In this document: one piece after another, positions 7,470 through 11,385 of the stretch
Layout of the letters: each line of letters begins with the position of its first letter
Position numbering within the stretch: the stretch's first letter is position 1
Assembly (NCBI GenBank): GCA_037131955.1
Contig: JBAXQC010000083.1
Coordinates: 1-11,385 of the forward strand
Length of the DNA stretch: 11,385 nt
Direction: 5' to 3'
Origin: CAIMMJ01 sp037131955
GTDB taxonomy: Bacteria > Bacteroidota > Bacteroidia > UBA4408
Position numbers and translations under genes: made by a program
The notes under the pieces: model-generated
Databases searched by the model: none
What the model was told of the DNA's origin: nothing
Seen by the model: the letters and a program-made list of their open reading frames with translations, nothing else

Positions 7470-7477
7470 TATTTTTG
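7470..7477 (+). promoter_or_regulatory. Candidate -7 box directly before the desaturase start codon
   Basis: TATTTTTG matches TAnnTTTG exactly and ends only 4 bases before the ATG chosen at 7482. If it works as a promoter, transcription would begin at or very near that ATG. The nearest upstream TTG (7441-7443) is 26 bases away, further than the usual 19, so the match could be chance. Confidence 0.3.
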
Positions 7478-7481
7478 CAAA

Positions 7482-8378
7482 ATGACCCAAGACTCTGTTA
7501 CATCGTTAATTGAAAATACAACTCCAATTTATGTTGTAATTATATTATCGGAAATGCTTCTTAGTTATTTTCACAATAAACATTACTATACTGCAAAAGA
7601 TACGGCAACAAATATTTACCTGAGTTTACTGAACTTTGGCTTAGACCTTTTAATGAAGACATTTGTTTTAATAATCCTTGGATTCTTTTATCAGTATAAG
7701 TTTTTTGAAATCTCAAATCCATGGGTTTATTGGTTTATGTTGTTGATACTGGAAGATTTTGCTTTTTATTGGGAACATAGAATTGACCATAAAAGCAGGC
7801 TGTTTTGGGCAGTTCACGTAACTCATCATTCATCTGATTATTATAATCTAACTACTGGATTTCGTTCATCAGTATTTCAACCGCTATACAGGTTTGTATA
7901 TTTTATTCCTTTGGCATTAATGGGATTTAAAACTTGGGACATCATGTTTATGTTTGCAGCAACTCAAATTTACGGTATATTAATTCATACACAATCTATT
8001 GATAAATTAGGTTTTTTGGAGCGTTTTTTATCCACACCTTCTCACCACAGAGTGCACCATGCTAGCAATGTAAAATACCTGGACAAAAATATGGGCATGG
8101 TTTTTATTATTTGGGATAAATTATTTGGTACGTTTGAACTAGAAGATAATTCTGATGAAGAGATGAAGTTTGGATTAACAAAAAAACTAGATGATCCTCA
8201 CCATCCAATTTCAATAATTGGCCATGAATGGAAGGCAATTGCCAATGATCTTAAGCGGCCTATTTCGTTTAAAAACAAATTAAAATATATTTTTATGCCA
8301 CCTGGATGGAGTCATGATGGAAGTTCAAAAACTTCTATGGAACTTCAAAAGGAATATTGGAAAGCAAAACAAAATTAA
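7482..8378 (+). CDS. Membrane sterol desaturase / fatty acid hydroxylase family protein
   Basis: This is an integral membrane di-iron oxygenase of the fatty acid hydroxylase superfamily, 298 residues from the chosen start. The His clusters that bind the two irons are all present: HRIDH (99-103), HVTHH (112-116), His169, and HHRVHH (188-193). Hydrophobic segments at about 14-28, 43-70, 78-97, 129-147 and 153-168 are consistent with several membrane passes. The frame stays open upstream to 7365, but those 39 codons lie over the divergent promoter region and do not look like the family N-terminus. From the ATG at 7482 the first membrane segment begins at residue 14, as expected. The substrate (a lipid, sterol or hydroxylated fatty acid) cannot be told. 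It is divergent from the sugar operon and probably monocistronic. Confidence 0.9.
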   Translation: MTQDSVTSLIENTTPIYVVIILSEMLLSYFHNKHYYTAKDTATNIYLSLLNFGLDLLMKTFVLIILGFFYQYKFFEISNPWVYWFMLLILEDFAFYWEHRIDHKSRLFWAVHVTHHSSDYYNLTTGFRSSVFQPLYRFVYFIPLALMGFKTWDIMFMFAATQIYGILIHTQSIDKLGFLERFLSTPSHHRVHHASNVKYLDKNMGMVFIIWDKLFGTFELEDNSDEEMKFGLTKKLDDPHHPISIIGHEWKAIANDLKRPISFKNKLKYIFMPPGWSHDGSSKTSMELQKEYWKAKQN

Positions 8379-8491
8379 TACAAGTTGTTTCTTCTTTTTG
8401 CAAAAAGTTTAATTCTTTTATTTCTTTGGGTGATCAGCAAAATTACTTTGAAATAAAAGTTAGTATTTGTAATTAAGTTTTTCGCAAAAAA

Positions 8492-8530
8492 ATGTTTGAT
8501 AATTTATTGTTTATGTTTGATAAAAAATTG
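8492..8530 (+). repeat. Two direct copies of ATGTTTGATAA spaced exactly 21 bases apart
   Basis: The 11-mer ATGTTTGATAA occurs at 8492-8502 and 8513-8523. The match extends to 18 bases (8492-8509 and 8513-8530), with only a TTT/AAA difference before a shared ATTG. The 21-base offset is about two helical turns, which would place both copies on the same DNA face, as expected of a regulator binding as a tandem dimer. It lies 51 bases before the peptidase ATG. Confidence 0.45.
8512..8519 (+). promoter_or_regulatory. Possible -7 box for the peptidase-crcB unit
   Basis: TATGTTTG matches TAnnTTTG exactly and overlaps the second copy of the direct repeat, 61 bases before the ATG at 8581. A TTTG at 8495-8498 is only 13 bases upstream, shorter than usual, so the -33 element is uncertain. 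Confidence 0.3.
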
Positions 8531-8580
8531 TTTTTTTGCAGTTAAAGAAAGCTCTGTACCAACTAGTAAAAATAAAAAAA

Positions 8581-10743
8581 ATGAAAAAAAATAATTGTAT
8601 AAATTTTATTGTAGCAATTTTTGTTTTTGCAAATTTTAGTTTACACGCTCAAAAACTATTTAGCTTGGAAGATGCAATTTTGGGCGTAAAATCAAATTTA
8701 GCTCCCCGCAATTTTAAACAAACAGGTTGGATAGTTAACTCAGAAAATTATTTTTGGGTAGATACAGTGAAGAAAGTACCAACCGTTTTTTTTTCATCGC
8801 CATCAAACTCAAAAAACAATAGACTTTTTTCATTATCGGATATTAACAAACAATTTAAAGCTCAAAGATCAGATACTCTTAAAGATTTACCTCCCATAAA
8901 ATTTAAAAACGACAAGACAATAGAATTTAAAGTAGAAAACAAGTTATTTGAATTCGATTTTATTACCAAAAAAAATACTTTAACTTATGAATTTAAATTC
9001 CCTGAAGGAGCAATAAACATTGATGAATCAAGCCAAAGAAATGTATTTGCTTTTACCAAAAACAATAATTTATTTATCTTAAATAATAATATATTCTCAG
9101 CTATTTCAAGCGATGTGGATATAAATACAGTAAACGGCCAAACTGTTCACAGAAATGAATTTGGAATAAACAAAGGCACTTTTTGGTCGCCAAAAGGAAA
9201 TCTATTGGCTTATTACAAAATGGACCAACGCATGGTTGCTGATTATCCAATAATAAACTGGCAAAAAACTCCAGCAGAAATTGCCAATATCAAATATCCT
9301 ATGGCAGGAAATGCAAGTCATCAAGTAAGTATTGGAGTTTATTCTCTTGAACGTAACAGTTCTATATTTTTAAAAATAAAAGGTGATCCAGACCAGTATC
9401 TTACAAATATAACGTGGTCTCCAGATGAAAAAACTATTTATGTAGCCATACTAAATCGCCAACAAAATAAAATGCAACTAAATGCATACGATTCAAATTC
9501 TGGAAATTTCATAAAAACTATTTTAGAGGAATCGGATGAAAAATACATAGAACCTTTAAATCCAATGTTTTTTCTAAAATCAAATACATCTCAGTTTGTT
9601 TGGCAAAGTAATGTTGATGGATACAATCACTTGTATCTTTATAATACATCTGGATCTTTAGTAAAAAGACTAACCAAAGGGGATTATGAAGTAGTTAAAT
9701 TGTTAGATATAGACGAAGCTGGAGAGAACATCTATTTTATAAGCACCATAAAATCTCCACTTGAAAAAACACTGTGTAAAGTTTCTTTAAAAGATGAGAA
9801 AGTTAGCGTGATTACTAATGAAGCAGGAACACACACAGTAAAGTGGTCACAAAATTTTAAGTATTTTCTAGATTCTTATACTTCTACATCTATCCCACTG
9901 AAGATTGATTTAGTTGAAAATACCGGACGAATTGTTAAAAATATTTTAGTTGCTGAAAACCCAATTAAAGATTTTGTATTGGGTAAAATGAGAATCTCAA
10001 CTATAAAAAATAAGAACACGGAACTATATTATCGTTTGTATCAGCCAATAGATTTTGATAGTACTAAAAAGTATCCTTGCATAGTTTATTTATACAATGG
10101 TCCACATGCACAAATGATTACTAATTCTTGGCTGGGAGGTTCTGCAAACTTATGGTTTCAATACATGGCACAGCAAGGATATGTTGTGTTTACCATAGAT
10201 GGGCGAGGCAGCGACAATAGAGGCAAACAATTTGAACAAGCAACATTTAGAAATTTAGGAACAGCAGAAGCAGAAGATCAATTAGCTGGATTAGATTTTT
10301 TAAAAAAACAAAACTATGTTGACATGAATAGAGTTGGAATTCACGGTTGGAGTTTTGGGGGATTTATGACCACATTAATGATGTTAAAGCACCCAGGTGT
10401 TTATAAAGTTGGAGTTGCCGGAGGACCTGTAATAGACTGGGGAATGTATGAAGTGATGTATACCGAAAGATACATGGATACGCCAGACGAAAATCCGGAA
10501 GGTTATAAAACCACCAATTTATTAAACTTTGCAGAAAACTTGCAGGGGAAATTACTTTTAATTCATGGTACATCTGACGATGTTGTAGTTTGGCAACACA
10601 GCATAGATTTGCTTAAAAAATTTGTAGACAAAGGTATTTTAGCCGATTATTTTGTATACCCCGGGCATTTGCACAATGTATTAGGCAAAGATAGATTGCA
10701 CTTGTATAAAAAGGTAACGGATTACTTCATACAAAATTTATAA
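8581..10743 (+). CDS. Secreted S9B family peptidase (dipeptidyl peptidase IV-like)
   Basis: This is a serine peptidase of the prolyl oligopeptidase clan, 720 residues from the ATG at 8581. That start gives a signal peptide, MKKN then a hydrophobic stretch, with likely cleavage after Ala23 (LHA|Q). Residues about 80-460 form the DPP IV-type beta-propeller and 480-720 the alpha/beta hydrolase. The catalytic triad is visible: Ser591 in GWSFGG, Asp666 in HGTSDDV and His698 in HLHNV. Tyr505 in YNGPHAQ fits the oxyanion-hole Tyr, and the GRGSDNRG motif is present. The propeller segment that carries the Glu-Glu dyad in true DPP IV reads HRNEF (190-194), so strict dipeptidyl peptidase specificity is uncertain. 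It probably acts in the periplasm or at the surface on proline-containing peptides. It ends 2 bases before crcB. Confidence 0.9.
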   Translation: MKKNNCINFIVAIFVFANFSLHAQKLFSLEDAILGVKSNLAPRNFKQTGWIVNSENYFWVDTVKKVPTVFFSSPSNSKNNRLFSLSDINKQFKAQRSDTLKDLPPIKFKNDKTIEFKVENKLFEFDFITKKNTLTYEFKFPEGAINIDESSQRNVFAFTKNNNLFILNNNIFSAISSDVDINTVNGQTVHRNEFGINKGTFWSPKGNLLAYYKMDQRMVADYPIINWQKTPAEIANIKYPMAGNASHQVSIGVYSLERNSSIFLKIKGDPDQYLTNITWSPDEKTIYVAILNRQQNKMQLNAYDSNSGNFIKTILEESDEKYIEPLNPMFFLKSNTSQFVWQSNVDGYNHLYLYNTSGSLVKRLTKGDYEVVKLLDIDEAGENIYFISTIKSPLEKTLCKVSLKDEKVSVITNEAGTHTVKWSQNFKYFLDSYTSTSIPLKIDLVENTGRIVKNILVAENPIKDFVLGKMRISTIKNKNTELYYRLYQPIDFDSTKKYPCIVYLYNGPHAQMITNSWLGGSANLWFQYMAQQGYVVFTIDGRGSDNRGKQFEQATFRNLGTAEAEDQLAGLDFLKKQNYVDMNRVGIHGWSFGGFMTTLMMLKHPGVYKVGVAGGPVIDWGMYEVMYTERYMDTPDENPEGYKTTNLLNFAENLQGKLLLIHGTSDDVVVWQHSIDLLKKFVDKGILADYFVYPGHLHNVLGKDRLHLYKKVTDYFIQNL

Positions 10744-10745
10744 AA

Positions 10746-11117
10746 GTGAACCAATGGGTTTTAGTTTTTGTTGGCGGTGGCATAGGAAGCATTTGCAGAA
10801 TGGGAATATCTTTATTGTTTAGAGATTTAGTTAAATTAAATTTTCCTCTTTCTACTTTGCTTTCCAATTTTTTTACCACCCTAATTCTGGGCTTAACACT
10901 GTATTTTTTTTCGGGCAAATTTAGTTTTTCAGAGTTTGTCCAACCTTTACTGATCATTGGATTTTGCGGTGGCTTAAGCACTTTTTCTACTTTTAGTTTA
11001 GAGACTTTTGAGTTGATAAAAAACGGTACTTTTTTTATGGCCCTTTTGAATATTTTCTTTAATGTGCTGGTGTGTTTGATATTGATGTATGTATTTGTTT
11101 CGCCTAGACAATTGTAA
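10746..11117 (+). CDS. crcB: Fluoride ion channel FluC/CrcB
   Basis: This 123-residue inner-membrane protein has four hydrophobic segments (about 3-22, 35-55, 66-86 and 96-118), as expected of one subunit of the dual-topology FluC dimer that exports fluoride. Key residues are present: the N-terminal GGGIGSICR (10-18), the pore Asn41 in LLSNFF, and GFCGGLSTFSTFSLE (72-86) with Phe80 and Phe83 of the phenylalanine box and the Na-site backbone region. The start is a GTG only 2 bases after the peptidase stop codon. This is well supported because the family N-terminus begins there and no ATG precedes the GGGIG motif. The tight spacing suggests co-transcription and translational coupling with the peptidase gene. 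I see no fluoride (crcB) riboswitch upstream of either gene. Confidence 0.95.
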   Translation: MNQWVLVFVGGGIGSICRMGISLLFRDLVKLNFPLSTLLSNFFTTLILGLTLYFFSGKFSFSEFVQPLLIIGFCGGLSTFSTFSLETFELIKNGTFFMALLNIFFNVLVCLILMYVFVSPRQL

Positions 11118-11159
11118 ATTGTGGGTTTCCAATTACTTAAAATTATTTTTAATATATTT

Positions 11160-11190
11160 TTTGGTAAAAAATGTATTTAGCATATATTTG
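11160..11190 (+). promoter_or_regulatory. Promoter of tRNA-Val, Bacteroidota type
   Basis: TTTG at 11160-11163 and TATATTTG at 11183-11190 match the -33 and -7 boxes of the Bacteroidota primary sigma factor, with exactly 19 bases between them. The tRNA begins 15 bases after the -7 box. This is the best promoter in the window and supports the phylum assignment. Confidence 0.75.
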
Positions 11191-11204
11191 CAGTCCAAAA
11201 AAAT

Positions 11205-11279
11205 GGGAGCTTAGCTCAGCTGGTTCAGAGCATCTGCCTTACAAGCAGAGGGTCACTGGTTCGAACCCAGTAGTTCCCA
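11205..11279 (+). tRNA. tRNA-Val (anticodon UAC)
   Basis: A complete 75-base cloverleaf. The acceptor stem is GGGAGCT (11205-11211) with AGTTCCC (11272-11278), including one G-U pair. The D stem is GCTC/GAGC (11214-11217, 11228-11231). The anticodon stem is TCTGC/GCAGA around loop CTTACAA, with anticodon TAC at 11240-11242. The T stem is ACTGG/CCAGT around TTCGAAC (11260-11266). The discriminator base is A11279. The 3' CCA is not encoded (the next bases are CAT) and must be added after transcription. Confidence 0.96.
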
Positions 11280-11289
11280 CATTTATAAA

Positions 11290-11317
11290 AGCCGCAAACA
11301 TATTGCGGCTTTTTTTA
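11290..11317 (+). terminator. Intrinsic terminator after tRNA-Val
   Basis: GCCGCAA (11291-11297) and TTGCGGC (11303-11309) form a 7-bp GC-rich stem around loop ACATA, extended by an A-T pair and followed directly by a T run (11310-11317). It begins 11 bases after the tRNA and would end a single-tRNA transcript. Confidence 0.88.
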
Positions 11318-11368
11318 TTTTCTTGTTACCTTATCTGCTATTTTTTAATTTTTCTTCTTGAGGTCACT

Positions 11369-11384
11369 GTTCGCCGCGGCGAAC
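11369..11384. repeat. GC-rich perfect palindrome at the right edge
   Basis: GTTCGCCGCGGCGAAC is a perfect 16-base palindrome, markedly GC-rich against its AT-rich surroundings. Immediate flanks (T11368, G11385) do not pair, and the window stops one base later, so its full extent is unknown. It could be part of a dispersed intergenic repeat or a binding site. No T-run follows within the window. Confidence 0.5.
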
Positions 11385-11385
11385 G

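Larger units (their letters stand above)
8379..8580 (+). other. Intergenic region upstream of the S9B peptidase gene
   Basis: This 202-base AT-rich gap holds a 14-base perfect palindrome CTTTTTGCAAAAAG (8394-8407) soon after the desaturase stop codon, and a tandem direct repeat at 8492-8530. A TTG-initiated 15-codon extension of the peptidase frame exists from 8536, but it would place extra residues in front of a normal signal peptide and is unlikely to be translated. Confidence 0.5.

Noticed and set aside
7365..7481. N-terminal extension of the desaturase frame to 7365
   Set aside because: The 39 extra codons overlap the divergent promoter region, are Lys-rich and not family-like, and the ATG at 7482 places the first membrane segment where it is expected.
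8394..8407. CTTTTTGCAAAAAG palindrome as a terminator for the desaturase gene
   Set aside because: The palindrome is perfect but has no loop, is almost all A/T and is followed by a broken T-rich stretch, so it is a weak terminator candidate at best.
8536..8580. TTG start giving a 735-residue peptidase
   Set aside because: The ATG at 8581 gives a standard signal peptide. The TTG version would add 15 residues in front of it and lies just after the putative promoter.
10727..10981. 84-codon minus-strand frame opposite crcB
   Set aside because: It lies antisense to a well-supported FluC gene and has no recognisable domain.
1..11385. CRISPR array, insertion sequence, toxin-antitoxin or phage defence system
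   Set aside because: No regularly spaced repeats, transposase motifs, paired small genes or nuclease/helicase domains are visible on either strand.

Overview
The window looks like a piece of a chromosome from a member of the Bacteroidota. The DNA is AT-rich. One secreted protein ends in a type IX secretion (T9SS) type A sorting domain, an S9B dipeptidyl-peptidase-like enzyme has the family-typical layout, and the promoters that can be recognised follow the Bacteroidota TTTG / TAnnTTTG pattern rather than -35/-10. The clearest case is the tRNA-Val promoter at the right end. Genus cannot be told from the sequence.

Layout. Positions 1-296 hold no supportable gene, but the first 93 bases contain two diverged copies of a short repeat and a nested inverted repeat. 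A T9SS-sorted secreted protein (297-1934, minus) follows. Next comes a tight minus-strand run of six genes reading from 7364 down to 2080: UDP-glucuronate decarboxylase (UXS type), acylphosphatase, hexapeptide N-acetyltransferase (WbpD/WlbB type), Gfo/Idh/MocA oxidoreductase (WbpB/WlbA type), UDP-N-acetylhexosamine 6-dehydrogenase (TviB/WbpO type) and UDP-glucose 4-epimerase (GalE). From 7482 the genes run on the plus strand: a membrane sterol-desaturase/fatty-acid-hydroxylase family protein, a secreted S9B peptidase directly followed by a FluC/CrcB fluoride channel, and tRNA-Val(UAC) with a good promoter and a good intrinsic terminator. The window ends in a GC-rich perfect 16-base palindrome.

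How the genes work together. The six minus-strand genes are a nucleotide-sugar module for surface polysaccharide. Dehydrogenase, 3-oxidoreductase and N-acetyltransferase are three of the four steps from a UDP-N-acetylhexosamine to a UDP-2,3-diacetamido-uronic acid, as in the Pseudomonas Wbp and Bordetella Wlb pathways. The 3-aminotransferase is not in the window. The UXS enzyme would supply UDP-xylose and GalE interconverts UDP-glucose/galactose or their N-acetyl forms. No glycosyltransferase, flippase or polymerase is visible, so the rest of the locus must lie elsewhere. The plus-strand genes look like unrelated housekeeping or accessory functions.

I see no convincing undescribed multi-gene system. 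The most useful leads are the incomplete diacetamido-sugar pathway with an embedded acylphosphatase, the repeats at both window edges, an 11-base direct repeat with 21-base phasing upstream of the peptidase gene, and a possible leaderless transcript for the desaturase gene.
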